45,080 nucleotides of DNA from an uncultured Verrucomicrobiota bacterium (lineage in GTDB: Bacteria > Verrucomicrobiota > Verrucomicrobiia > Limisphaerales > UBA8199): positions 1-45,080 of the forward strand of contig CAIQQM010000283.1 of the NCBI GenBank assembly GCA_903873945.1, in the 5' to 3' direction. The notes beneath the pieces are model-generated. The model had not been told where the DNA came from and made no database searches. It saw only the letters and a list, made by a program, of their open reading frames with translations. Below are positions 32,634 through 42,839 of the stretch, in pieces. The first letter of the stretch is position 1; every line of letters starts with the position of its first letter. The translations under genes were made by a program, and so were the position numbers.

Positions 32634-34550
32634 ATGAAACGATTTGTTGCCCTTGTCCTGGTAGCGCTCTTTGCCGGTCTTCCTCGCGTCCGCGCCGACG
32701 GGCCGGATGACCAGTACCTCCAGATTTACTACCTCGTTCAGGAGGCTGATTCATTGAACAGCAGCGGCCAGCCAGCCAGGGCATTGGAAAAATATCGCGA
32801 CGCCCAGGTTGCTCTGCAAACATTCCGCAACGGCTACCCGGATTGGAATGTGCCTGTGGTCAAATTCCGGCTCAATTACATCGCCTCCAGGATCGCGGCT
32901 ATCCCGGTCACAGCTTCCATTCCGACCGCCGTTGCTGTCGCAGTCGCTCCGGCTGCGGCTTCCGCCTCAAAAGTTGGGGGTGTTACGGACGCGCCCGTCC
33001 CTGGCTCGGTTTCAGCGCCCGCGTTGTCGGCTGGACTGGAAAATCAGCTCAATGATCTGAAAGAGCAGGTGCGACAGCTGACCGCGAACAAGTCGTTGCT
33101 CGAAGCCAAATTGAAGGAGGCTTTTGCAGCCCAGCCGGCTGCCGTGGACCCGCGCGAGCTGGCCAAAGCACAGGCAAAGCTCGATTCACTCGCCAAAGAA
33201 AACGATCTGCTCAAAGTCAGCCTGGCTCAGGAACAATCAAAGCCAGCTTCCGTGAGTTCAGATGCAAAGGCATTGGCCAAAACGCAACAAGCCCTCACTG
33301 AGGCCAATCGCAACCTTGCTGACCAGACCCCAAAAGCGACAGCGCTGGCGGATGCCAATCGCCAGTTGGCTCTTCAAAAAGAGACCAGCACTAGGTTGTC
33401 TTTGGAAAAAGATGCCCTCCAATCCCGTCTCACAGCTCTGAGCGCGGATGGCGAGGCTGCGGCTGCGTTGCGTTCCGAAAACCTGCTCCTGAAAAAGGAG
33501 CTTGCCAGTTTGCAAGCCGTGCCGCCATCAACTGGAAAACCGGAAGACGCCAGCCGCTCATTGGCCCTGGCTGAAGCCAAAATCGCCGCCTTGCAGTCGG
33601 ATAATGAAATCCTGCGCCTCGAAAAAACCGCTTTGGGAAACCGCGTTAAACAATTGTCCACAACCACCATTACCTCGACCGTCATTCCTGCCGTCGGTCC
33701 GTCGGCGAATGCGAATCACGTCAGGCAGCTCGAGCAGGAACGGGATGACTTGCAAAAGAAACTGGACGCTGCCAACAAGTCGCTCTACGGCCGCAAGGGC
33801 AAGGTGGTCGCCCCGCGCGTCGAGGAATTGGAAAGCCAGGTGGCTACACTCCAAGCCAGGCTTCAGGTCTTCGAGGCGCGTCAGGTGCCTTACACTGCCG
33901 AAGAGTTGGCCCTCTTCCAAGCCAATGAAACCAAACTCGCCGAGCCTAATGCCGGAAAAAAATCTGCCAAGGAACTGCCCGTTGGCACCACCCAGCTGTT
34001 CGCTGAAGCCGAACGTTATTTCTCCCAAAAACAGTTGGATAAAGCGGAGGATGCCTACCTGCAAGCTCTCCGCCAGGACAACCGGAATATCTTTACGCTT
34101 GCCAACCTTGCCTCAATCGAGCTCGAACTCAACCATTGGACCGAAGCCGAAAAATACATCAAGCAGGCTCTCGCCATCGCTCCCGACGATGCTTACAGTC
34201 TGTCGGTTCTGGGGCGCCTGCGGTTCCGGCAGGCGAAATATGACGAGGCGCTTGATGTGCTCAGCCGCGCCGCCAAGCTTGATCCCCAAAGCGCTGAAAT
34301 TCAGAATTATCTCGGGATCACCCTCGCTCAGAAAAGCATGCGCGGCCCTGCCGAGATCGCGTTGCGCAAAGCCATCCAGCTCCGGCCGGACTATGGCGAC
34401 GCCCATTATAACCTTGCCGTTATTTATATCATGCAGCAGCCGCCCATGGTGGAACTCGCTCGCTGGCATTATCAACGGGTGCTGGCGGCGGGCCACGAGC
34501 GCAATCCCGACATCGAAAAACTGTTCGAGGAAAAAAAGGCAACGCCGTAG
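32634..34550 (+). CDS. Secreted coiled-coil protein with C-terminal TPR repeats
   Basis: A 638-residue exported protein. The ATG at 32634 (AAGG touching it) gives a good signal sequence, MKRFVALVLVALFAGLPRVRA; an in-frame TTG at 32598 is less likely. Then comes a short TPR-like segment (YLVQEADSLNSSGQPARALEKYRDAQ), an Ala/Val/Pro linker, and ~300 residues of heptad-rich coiled coil (~130-430) full of Lys, Gln, Leu and Ala. After that are about five TPR units (AERYFSQKQLDKAEDAYLQA... ARWHYQRVLAAGHERNP). It may organise a periplasmic complex or envelope structure. It is divergent from the EF-G-like gene. Confidence 0.8.
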   Translation: MKRFVALVLVALFAGLPRVRADGPDDQYLQIYYLVQEADSLNSSGQPARALEKYRDAQVALQTFRNGYPDWNVPVVKFRLNYIASRIAAIPVTASIPTAVAVAVAPAAASASKVGGVTDAPVPGSVSAPALSAGLENQLNDLKEQVRQLTANKSLLEAKLKEAFAAQPAAVDPRELAKAQAKLDSLAKENDLLKVSLAQEQSKPASVSSDAKALAKTQQALTEANRNLADQTPKATALADANRQLALQKETSTRLSLEKDALQSRLTALSADGEAAAALRSENLLLKKELASLQAVPPSTGKPEDASRSLALAEAKIAALQSDNEILRLEKTALGNRVKQLSTTTITSTVIPAVGPSANANHVRQLEQERDDLQKKLDAANKSLYGRKGKVVAPRVEELESQVATLQARLQVFEARQVPYTAEELALFQANETKLAEPNAGKKSAKELPVGTTQLFAEAERYFSQKQLDKAEDAYLQALRQDNRNIFTLANLASIELELNHWTEAEKYIKQALAIAPDDAYSLSVLGRLRFRQAKYDEALDVLSRAAKLDPQSAEIQNYLGITLAQKSMRGPAEIALRKAIQLRPDYGDAHYNLAVIYIMQQPPMVELARWHYQRVLAAGHERNPDIEKLFEEKKATP

Positions 34551-34765
34551 AAGTCAACCGGATGGCTTGGCCGTGGATTAAACACGGATCCAGAAGGCTC
34601 CTGTGATTAACGAACGCTGATCCATTGCCGAATTGCGGCGCGAACCGCGGCAGTAAAACTGATCACGCCAACGGCGGCTGGATCTGGTGCGATTGTTCGT
34701 AACGGATTCCCTCCGCCTCCTGAAAAAGAGTTAAAAAAAGAATGTTTACAATAGCGGGTTTGTAG
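34551..34765. other. Spacer with dispersed 'CACGGATT'-type repeat
   Basis: No gene. GGCCGTGGATTAAACACGGATCC (about 34568-34590) resembles the repeat at 42669 (GGCCACGGATTAAGCACCG). A TTTACA -35-like hexamer lies at 34745. Confidence 0.4.
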
Positions 34766-34781
34766 TGCAAACTAGTTTGCA
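34766..34781. promoter_or_regulatory. Perfect 16 bp palindrome, probable operator
   Basis: TGCAAACTAGTTTGCA reads the same on both strands. It sits where the -35 region would be for a TATGAT -10 at 34787-34792. It is upstream of a membrane gene coupled to a winged-helix regulator, which is its likely ligand. Confidence 0.6.
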
Positions 34782-34861
34782 TGAAATATGATATTCATAC
34801 CGCCTGGCTTAGACTGACGGCCACAGTAGATGCTGCCCACGCGCCAAGACCACACGGCAAC

Positions 34862-35546
34862 ATGGAGCGGCACAAGCTGTATGACAATATCGACGGAACC
34901 GGTGAGATGTTCATGGGCCTGATGCTCTTGGGCTTCGCCCTGTTGGGTTACTTGCAGGCCATTCTACCGGAGCATTCGATCTGGAGGACGAACATGTTCG
35001 CCAGCCTCCTGTTCATGTACGCGGTCTTGATATTGGTGCTGGGTCCCGGCTACCTGCTCCGAAGAGTCATCAAAAAGCATATCACTTGGCCGCGCACCGG
35101 GTATGTGGCCGGCCACTCCTTGTGGCGCCTGATGCTCGCACCCAGACTGGCTGGCAGAGAAGCCGCGCCCGGGGTACCTACCAGAAAAGGCTTGTGGTAC
35201 ACGATGCTCGCACTTGGTTTCGTCGCGGCAATTGTCGCGGCTGGCTTGGCCTGCCTTGTGGCGTTTGAGAGGAGGCATTTTGGTGCGATGACGGGCCTTG
35301 CGGGAGTGGGTGCTGATATATGGGTTCTGTATCTGGCGCATGGGAAGGGAACACCCGTGGAAATGGCTGTTATTGCTCTTCATGGCGCTGGGGCTTCTCG
35401 TAATTGGTCTCACCGGTTCCGGCAATTTTATCGAGGCGGCGCGGTCGGTGATGTTCTTCGTTGGCGTTGTGTGGGTCATCTCCGGCTTGGCTACTCTGTT
35501 TTCATACATCCGGCACACCTCCCCGCCCGCTGCTGAAGCGCAATGA
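34862..35546 (+). pseudogene. Membrane protein gene split by a frameshift
   Basis: The first part (MERHKLYDNIDGTGEMFMGLMLLGFALL..., ATG at 34862) has hydrophobic segments near 17-35, 45-65 and 115-140. It then turns into basic, non-membrane sequence after ~35350 (RNWSHRFRQFYRGG). In the next frame the membrane pattern continues from ~35345 to a stop at 35546: WLLLLFMALGLLVIGL and VMFFVGVVWVISGLATL. The second frame's stop overlaps the regulator's ATG as ATGA, so it is the ancestral frame. A single indel near the GGGAAGGG at 35341-35348 explains the break. The frame is open from 34781, but that start lies inside the palindrome. Function is unknown, though such membrane/winged-helix pairs recur in bacteria. 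Confidence 0.65.
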
Positions 35547-35839
35547 ACGAGCAACTGCGAGCGATTTCCGAACTGGACCGGGTCATTCATGAGCCAGGGC
35601 GGCTGATGATCGTTGCCCTGCTCTGGCCGGTCAAAGAATGCGACTTTCTTTACCTGTTGAATGCCACCGAGATGAACAAAGGCAATCTTTCCAGCCATCT
35701 CGCCCGATTGGAGGAGGCTGGCTACGTCGAAATTGAGAAGACCTACCGCGGAAAAGTGCCCCGGACACTGTTGCGGCTGACGCGCAAGGGCCGCACGGCG
35801 TTTGACCAGTATCGTAAGGGGCTGAAAGCGGCGTTTTAG
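35543..35839 (+). CDS. Winged-helix transcriptional regulator (MarR/ArsR-like, single domain)
   Basis: A 98-residue DNA-binding protein. The order is: helix (ISELDRVIHEPGRLMIVALLWPV), a recognition helix-turn-helix (NATEMNKGNLSSHLARLEEAGYVEI) and a wing (EKTYRGKVPRTLLRLTRKGRTAFDQY). This is the compact HTH_27-type family that usually represses a linked membrane-protein gene. Its ATG overlaps the upstream frame's stop by four bases, so the two are translated together. No metal-binding or sensor domain is present, so the membrane partner may be the sensor. The perfect palindrome at 34766 is its probable binding site. Confidence 0.85.
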   Translation: MNEQLRAISELDRVIHEPGRLMIVALLWPVKECDFLYLLNATEMNKGNLSSHLARLEEAGYVEIEKTYRGKVPRTLLRLTRKGRTAFDQYRKGLKAAF

Positions 35840-35945
35840 CCGGACGTTCCCAAGATCGGGTAGGCGGGGGAGGGGCGAGGCGTCCACCTTACAGTGCCGG
35901 TAACGGATTTGAACATCCTTCGTTCCGGCGGGTCTAATTAGTAGA

Positions 35946-36218
35946 ATGCGGTTTAGTGCGGGAAACATTTCGATGTCGTCTTCGGATCGGTCTTCCATTT
36001 CTTTGGTGGATGTAATTGAGGTTGGCGCGGGTGCGCCGGAACCGTTGAAGTGTCGTGTCAGCGCAATCCTGCGCGGTTTGGATGGGGGATGGTGCCAGGT
36101 CAGGCCAATGCCAAGTTGTCCTTTTGGGCTTGAGTACGGACACGGTCTGATTTGCCAGCATCCGCGCTGTGACCTGATTGTCGAGCGAACGCGCAGGGCG
36201 TTGGGCGTTGTTGTGTGA
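35946..36218 (+). CDS. Possible small Cys-containing protein
   Basis: A 90-codon frame between the regulator and the TMTC-like gene. The part VDVIEVGAGAPEPLKCRVSAI then LDGGWCQVRPMPSCPFGLEYGHGLICQHP looks compositionally like a real protein with CPF and CQHP metal-type pairs. The start (35946, or ATG at 35973) lacks a Shine-Dalgarno sequence, and the family is not recognised. The rest of this ~400-base spacer shows nothing else. Confidence 0.35.
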   Translation: MRFSAGNISMSSSDRSSISLVDVIEVGAGAPEPLKCRVSAILRGLDGGWCQVRPMPSCPFGLEYGHGLICQHPRCDLIVERTRRALGVVV

Positions 36219-36247
36219 ACAATTGCAAGGTGGGTGGCTTCCTGGAA

Positions 36248-38101
36248 TTACCTTACAACCCCGCCGCTCTTGCCCTTCTGGAGGAGGGCGTTCCGAAGAT
36301 TGTTGCGGGCTTCAGGGTAGTCGGGTTTGAGGCGGAGGGCTTCTCGAAATTGGCCGATTGCCTCGTCGGTTTGGCCTTTCATGCCAAGGGCGGCGCCGAG
36401 GTCGTTGTGCGCCTCAGGATCATCCGGTTTGAGGCGGAGGGCTTCTCGAAATTGGCCGATCGCTTCGTCGACTTGGCCTTTCTCAAGGAGGACAATGCCC
36501 AGGCTGTTGTGGGCCTTGACCCTGTGCGGTTTGAGGCGGATGATTTCCTTATATTGGCGGATCGCCTCGTCGATTTGGCCTTTATTGAGGAGGGCGGCGG
36601 CGAAGTTGTAGCGGGCTGCGGCGTAATTGGGTTCGAGGCGAAGGGCTTCTTGGAACTGGCTGATTGCCTCGTCGATTTGACCTTTACTGACGAGAGCAGT
36701 GCCGAAGTCGTAGTGGGCTTCAGGGTAGTCGGGTTTGAGACGGAGGGCTTCTCGAAATTGGCCGATTGCCTCGTCGGGCTGGCCTTTCATGTCAAGAACA
36801 ACGCCAAGGTTGTTGTGGGCCATCCAGCAGGCGGGGTTTCTCGCCAGAGTCGTCCGCCAGAGGGTCTCCATGTCCGCGTACATTTTGCTCTGGCGCCAGG
36901 TCAACCCGGCCAGCATTCCCAGAAGTGCCAGGCCAAGCAGATACCCCGGAACCTGCCCCCACAACCTCCAGCGCCTCAACAACCACACCAGCGTGGCGGA
37001 AGCCAGCACGATCATGCCCAAGCAGGCCAAATACTGGTGGTGATCATTCACGAAGGAGTAGCGGAAGGAATAGGCGTTAAAAAAGCCCAGTGCCGGAAAG
37101 AGCATGCCCGCAAACCAGAGCAGCGCGGCCAACGGACCGCGGTTCCAGCGCCGCAGCAACCAGCACCCCGTCAGCAGCAACAACATGCTTCCAGGGTAGA
37201 GATACTGCCGCCACACCGATTGGTTGATGGCCCAGCGCTCATACATGAAAGTTAGGTTCGCTGGCCAGAAAAGTTTTCCCAGGTGGAACCAGAGGGAATG
37301 GCCGGCAATGAGGCAGCGCTCGATGAAGGAGAAGTTGAACTCCCCGCCCTCGGCTCCGAAGAGTTTGCGTTCGATGTGGGCGGTGAACAGGCCAGCCAGC
37401 AGGCCCACAGCAAAGAAGGGCACCAGGGGTCGAATATCGGATTTCCAGGAGAGGCTGCCACGTTGCCACCACAAGAGAACCAACAAGCCAGCGGGCAAAG
37501 TGGCAATAGCCGTTTTGGCGGTCAGGCCTAGGACAAACAATCCGGCAGCCAAACTCCACCATCGTCGACTGCGGGTCCGGTCGAAATGAAGGTAAGCCCA
37601 GACCGAACTCAGAAAAAGGATTCCGGAGAGGGTGTTTTTGAGTTCAGTCATCCAGGCGACCGACTCGACCTGGATAGGGTGAATCGCAAAGATGGCTGCC
37701 ACAAGCCAGGCGCTAGGCAGAGCCAAACGCCGGAGAATGACGAGCAATAGCAAGGCGGAAGATGCGTGAAGCAGAATGTTAAGCAGATGGTAGCCCAGGG
37801 TCGAATCGCCCCAGAGCCTGTGCTCCACCCAAAAGACGGTGTACACCAATGGATAGTATTGCTGAGTTGCCCCCGGCTCGAACCAGGTGCGGGCCAGCCC
37901 CGAGATGGAATGGAGTTCGGACTTGGCAATATGAGGCGCATCATCCCAGATGGGCTTACCGTGCCAGGCGGGCTGATAAGCAAGGACCGTGACAGTAACC
38001 AGCAGCAAGGCCGGCAGCCACACCGGAAAGCGCGACTGAACCCTAGCAGGGGTGGATGCCCTTGTCGGTGCGGAGTTGGATTTCGTCGCTGGCTTGAGCA
38101 T
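36248..38101 (-). CDS. TMTC-like membrane protein with C-terminal TPR repeats
   Basis: A ~617-residue protein: an N-terminal multi-pass membrane region (about ten helices) with GKPIWDDAPHI in the first external loop and 'HPIQVESVAWMTELKNTLSGILF' further on. Both are characteristic of the TMTC/Wzy-like GT-C group. Five full 34-residue TPR units and one truncated unit follow. The 'WDD' acidic loop suggests lipid-linked sugar transfer, while the TPRs would bind the protein acceptor. The ATG at 38101 is chosen because GGGAG precedes it; an in-frame TTG five codons earlier is weaker. The TPR-coding DNA is nearly repeated unit to unit. It is a single gene on the minus strand. Confidence 0.8.
   Translation of the reverse strand: MLKPATKSNSAPTRASTPARVQSRFPVWLPALLLVTVTVLAYQPAWHGKPIWDDAPHIAKSELHSISGLARTWFEPGATQQYYPLVYTVFWVEHRLWGDSTLGYHLLNILLHASSALLLLVILRRLALPSAWLVAAIFAIHPIQVESVAWMTELKNTLSGILFLSSVWAYLHFDRTRSRRWWSLAAGLFVLGLTAKTAIATLPAGLLVLLWWQRGSLSWKSDIRPLVPFFAVGLLAGLFTAHIERKLFGAEGGEFNFSFIERCLIAGHSLWFHLGKLFWPANLTFMYERWAINQSVWRQYLYPGSMLLLLTGCWLLRRWNRGPLAALLWFAGMLFPALGFFNAYSFRYSFVNDHHQYLACLGMIVLASATLVWLLRRWRLWGQVPGYLLGLALLGMLAGLTWRQSKMYADMETLWRTTLARNPACWMAHNNLGVVLDMKGQPDEAIGQFREALRLKPDYPEAHYDFGTALVSKGQIDEAISQFQEALRLEPNYAAARYNFAAALLNKGQIDEAIRQYKEIIRLKPHRVKAHNSLGIVLLEKGQVDEAIGQFREALRLKPDDPEAHNDLGAALGMKGQTDEAIGQFREALRLKPDYPEARNNLRNALLQKGKSGGVVR
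36264..36800. repeat. Tandem 102 bp units encoding TPR repeats
   Basis: Units in register at 102 bp show long near-identical stretches. GAGGCGGAGGGCTTCTCGAA begins at 36329 and again at 36431, and with one change at 36737 (three periods later). The identity at DNA level suggests recent duplication or gene conversion within the gene. Confidence 0.85.
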
Positions 38102-38453
38102 GTTGGGCTCCCGCAAAGTCAGGAGGTCGGGAACTTTAGCATGCCCACTTTGTAGCTGGAGGGGCGCTATGTTGACAAGTCTGGTCGCGGTGACCTCGGT
38201 CGCAATGCCATCCCTCGTCGATGTCCACCGCGCCGGCGGTGACGAGGAGTTTCATCAGGCGGGCCGGGTGTGAGTCTGAGTTACGCACGTAGAGCGCGAA
38301 ACTCAAACGGCTGTTGTCGGGTTGGGAGCGGATGATTGCAAATCGCAACATCCCAGAGCCTCCCGGCTTCGTCCTGGCCTATGACGTTTGGGGGAACGGC
38401 AACGCATCGCTCGTAAACTCCGCGAGTGATGAATACGGGGAAGCGGATTCCGC
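38102..38453. other. Spacer with possible gene debris
   Basis: No intact gene. A minus-strand frame (38136-38351, MLRFAIIRSQPDNSRLSF...) and a plus-strand segment containing AYDVWGNGNASL (38382-38417) both look faintly protein-like, but neither can be assigned. It lies next to the integrase remnant and may be element debris. Confidence 0.3.
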
Positions 38454-38700
38454 TCAGGCGTAACGATAGCTGTGCAGCGAAACGCCCTTGAGCTTCAGCA
38501 CACGGCAGCGCCGGGCGAATTCCGCGGAGCGGGCGCCACTGGTGGATTTCCCGATGCGGGGAAACAATAGTCCCTCAGCGGGCAGTTGGCGGAGCAGCGC
38601 CTCGAGGCGGTTGCCGATTTTAAGGTAAGCCCACTCGCCGGTTTTCTGCCGCTGATAACTGAGCAGCCGGGTTTCCCAGTCGATGTTGTCCGCCAACGAC
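38454..38700 (-). pseudogene. Tyrosine recombinase (integrase) fragment
   Basis: About 80 residues of the catalytic domain remain: DNIDWETRLLSYQRQKTGEW (the conserved strand with 'R.KTg'), LEALLRQLPAEGLLFPRIG, SAEFARRCRVL and GVSLHSYRYA, the last containing the H-x-x-R box. It then hits TGA at 38456, where integrases of this kind continue W-A-E-R; the next codons read AES, so TGG has become TGA. The N-terminal domain and the catalytic Tyr are absent. Its 5' end runs into the 3' end of tRNA-Asn, a classic integration site. It is not functional. Confidence 0.75.
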
Positions 38701-38708
38701 TTAAGAGT

Positions 38709-38783
38709 TGGCTCCAGAGGCAGGGCTCGAACCTGCAACCCGCCGGTTAACAGCCGGCTGCTCTACCATTGAGCTACTCTGGA
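38709..38783 (-). tRNA. tRNA-Asn (GUU), CCA encoded
   Basis: On the minus strand the acceptor arms TCCAGAG (38783-38777) and CTCTGGA (38719-38713) pair perfectly, with discriminator G and an encoded CCA. The D-arm has AGCTCAATGGTAGAGC, the anticodon loop is CTGTTAA (anticodon GTT) and the T-loop is GGTTCGAGCCC. It is 72 bases plus CCA. The integrase remnant begins at its 3' end. Confidence 0.96.
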
Positions 38784-38895
38784 ACCCAAATCCACACGGA
38801 CACCCTGCACTCCAAACCAGGCAGTATCAGGATGCTACCATTCCTCTGCTCCGCCCGCCAGAGGAGGCGCAATCTACAAGTCGTTCCCTCCAACG

Positions 38896-39792
38896 TCAAA
38901 CCGATTTTACTCCGGATTTTCTTCCGGTCCGCGCCCCACGTGGGCGCTGGCAGCAGGAACAATAGAATGTGCGGCGGGCAGCCTGTAACATGTCCTTTAT
39001 GGGGCTGCCGCAGTTGACACAAGGCTGCCCCGCGCGACCGTAAACCCGCAACCGTTCCTCGTAGAAATCCGGGGAGCCCGGCGCCCGCCCGAAATAAAAC
39101 AACCTGCCGGATTTGCCCGCGCCGGAATAATTCAAAGGGACGGTGCTGCCGCAATCAATCGCTTCACGCAACACTTCGCGAATCGCGCGTCGAAGCCGGT
39201 CAACCTGGTCGTTGCTGAGCCGACACGCTGGCAGCGTCGGCGCAAGCCTGGCGCGGAACAAGGCTTCGCTGGCGTAAATGTTTCCGACGCCCGCAACCAG
39301 CGATTGGTCCAGCAATTTGATCTTGATGGGCTGGGTCGAGCGCGAAAGCGCCCGGGCGAAACACGCCGCCGTAAACTCCCGCGCCAACGGTTCCGGCCCC
39401 AGCCGCGCCAGCACGCTGGCATCGAGTGTAAGCCGCCCGAAATATCGCGTATCTTCGAAAATAAACTTCTCCCGGCCCAGACCCAGGACGACCGCAGCGT
39501 GCCGGGGGAGCCGCGCCGCAGCCGGGAGCAGATACATGCGCCCGGTCATTCCCAGATGGCCAACCAGAATTTGTGTCCGTGTCTGGTTTTGCGCGCGGAA
39601 TTCAAAAACCAGATACTTGCCCCGGCGTGACAACCCGACAAACCTGGCCCCGCGCAAGGTTCGTGCGAATTTACGAGAGGATGTGGGGGCAAGCACCTTC
39701 ACCCGCCGCACTTGAACATTGCGGACGGTTTTATTCCGGAGCAGCGGCGCCAGATGACGCACGAGCACTTCGACTTCCGGCAATTCAGGCAC
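38896..39792 (-). CDS. mutM: Formamidopyrimidine-DNA glycosylase
   Basis: This glycosylase/AP lyase removes 8-oxoguanine. The 298-residue product begins MPELPEVEVLVRHL, giving the catalytic Pro2 and Glu3 after Met removal. GHLGMTGRMY follows in the middle, then LLDQSLVAGVGNIYASEALF in the helix-two-turn-helix. The C-terminal zinc finger is C-x2-C-x16-C-x2-C (CVNCGSP... FYCSCCQRP). All key residues are present and the length is normal. It is followed by tRNA-Asn 112 bases away and preceded by the phosphoribosyltransferase on the same strand. Confidence 0.96.
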   Translation of the reverse strand: MPELPEVEVLVRHLAPLLRNKTVRNVQVRRVKVLAPTSSRKFARTLRGARFVGLSRRGKYLVFEFRAQNQTRTQILVGHLGMTGRMYLLPAAARLPRHAAVVLGLGREKFIFEDTRYFGRLTLDASVLARLGPEPLAREFTAACFARALSRSTQPIKIKLLDQSLVAGVGNIYASEALFRARLAPTLPACRLSNDQVDRLRRAIREVLREAIDCGSTVPLNYSGAGKSGRLFYFGRAPGSPDFYEERLRVYGRAGQPCVNCGSPIKDMLQAARRTFYCSCCQRPRGARTGRKSGVKSV

Positions 39793-39936
39793 AACAAATT
39801 GTTAACCGGCGCCAGCGGTTTGTGGAAACCAATTCGCACAGGCGAAGCGGAAGCTGCCGCGCACGATTTGTAGCATAAGAACGAGATATGGATAGAGGCC
39901 GGAACCTCTGCGGGAATGCTGGATCCCGTGTTCCTG

Positions 39937-40563
39937 TCACTCCCTCTCCAACAACTTCAACACTTCCTCATCCGTAGTTTGAGAGAACACTTCGTAGTAG
40001 CGCCCGACGGCATCAAAGCCCGGATCCATGCATAACGCAATTACTTCATCCGCAACGCGCTGGATGCGCTCAACCGCAGGAGGTGAACCGACGGGCACGG
40101 CGACAATAACGCGGCGGGCGCCTTGTTTTTTTGCCGATAACACGGCTGCCTCGGTTGTGGCACCGGTGGCCAGCCCATCGTCAACCAGAAGCACCGACTT
40201 GGCTGCGAGTTCAAGCGCGCCATGAATATGGAACCTGGCCTGATAATCCCGCAGCCGCTCTTTCTCCTCCTCCACGATCTCCTCAAACTCAGCACGCAAA
40301 ACCGGGTCGCGCCTAAGCACGGCTTCATCCAGCACCACAACACCGCCTTCGGCCAGGGCGCCGACGGCAAACTCACGCTGCCAGGGATGCCCGATTTTGC
40401 GGACGATAAGCACATCCAGCGGGAGCCGCAGGGCGCAAGCCACCTCCGCCGCAACAACAACGCCGCCGCGCGGCAGTCCGAGGACGAGGTCGGCCTGCAA
40501 CCCATCCGCTTTCAAACGCAAGCCAAGCCGCCGCCCCGCATCTTCGCGTGATGCGAACATCAT
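39937..40563 (-). CDS. Phosphoribosyltransferase-domain protein
   Basis: A 208-residue protein of the PRTase fold. The PRPP-binding motif SVLLVDDGLATGATTEAAV (~122-140) is intact. The N-terminal 'LVLGLPRGGVVVAAEVA' and 'DVLIVRKIGHP' segments are typical of the stand-alone group often annotated only as 'phosphoribosyltransferase', distinct from Apt or Hpt. Substrate base is unknown. The start is ATG-ATG at 40563 without a clear Shine-Dalgarno sequence. It follows pyrH by 74 bases on the same strand; both relate to nucleotide metabolism, so an operon is plausible. Confidence 0.88.
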   Translation of the reverse strand: MMFASREDAGRRLGLRLKADGLQADLVLGLPRGGVVVAAEVACALRLPLDVLIVRKIGHPWQREFAVGALAEGGVVVLDEAVLRRDPVLRAEFEEIVEEEKERLRDYQARFHIHGALELAAKSVLLVDDGLATGATTEAAVLSAKKQGARRVIVAVPVGSPPAVERIQRVADEVIALCMDPGFDAVGRYYEVFSQTTDEEVLKLLERE

Positions 40564-40637
40564 GGTCCCGATTCGCCGCCTTGATGGAAAAAGTCAATGC
40601 CGCAAAAGCGCCTCAAGCGTCGGCGTTCAGACCGGGA

Positions 40638-42535
<1,898 letters not shown>

Positions 42536-42839
42536 GGCTTAAACGTGCCAGAAACAGAAACGAGCAGAAAGGGAGAAGATGGAGAGTGGAATCGGTAATG
42601 CCCACCCATTCTCAGCGGCCCCAAAGAAACTTTGGAAGCAGTCATATTGAAGCCTTGGAAGGCGGTTTTGGCCACGGATTAAGCACCGATTTTTAGCCAC
42701 AGATTTCACAGAGTCGAAGTTCGACTTCCCATAGCAGCCACGGATTTTTTTCACAGGATAGAGCGAGAAGCGGTGGCGTGGTCGAATCCATTCCCAAGTG
42801 CGAGCCGGTTTTGTAATGGTGCCGCCAGTGCAGGGAAAT
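42536..42839. other. Spacer with dispersed 'CACGGATT'-type repeats
   Basis: No gene is seen. It contains GGCCACGGATTAAGCACCG (42669-42687), TTAGCCACAGATTTCACAGAG (42693-42713) and GCCACGGATTTTTTTCACAG (42738-42757), family members of a dispersed repeat also seen at 34568. Confidence 0.45.

Noticed and set aside
36264-36800. Possible CRISPR-like array
   Set aside because: Units are 102 bp with no spacers and translate to TPR repeats; no cas genes are present.
36215-37255. Plus-strand frame with internal repeats
   Set aside because: It is the reverse reading of the TPR array of the TMTC-like gene, so the repeats are inherited from it.
38382-38460. AYDVWGN segment resembling an RHS repeat
   Set aside because: A single short match with no further repeats; too little to call.
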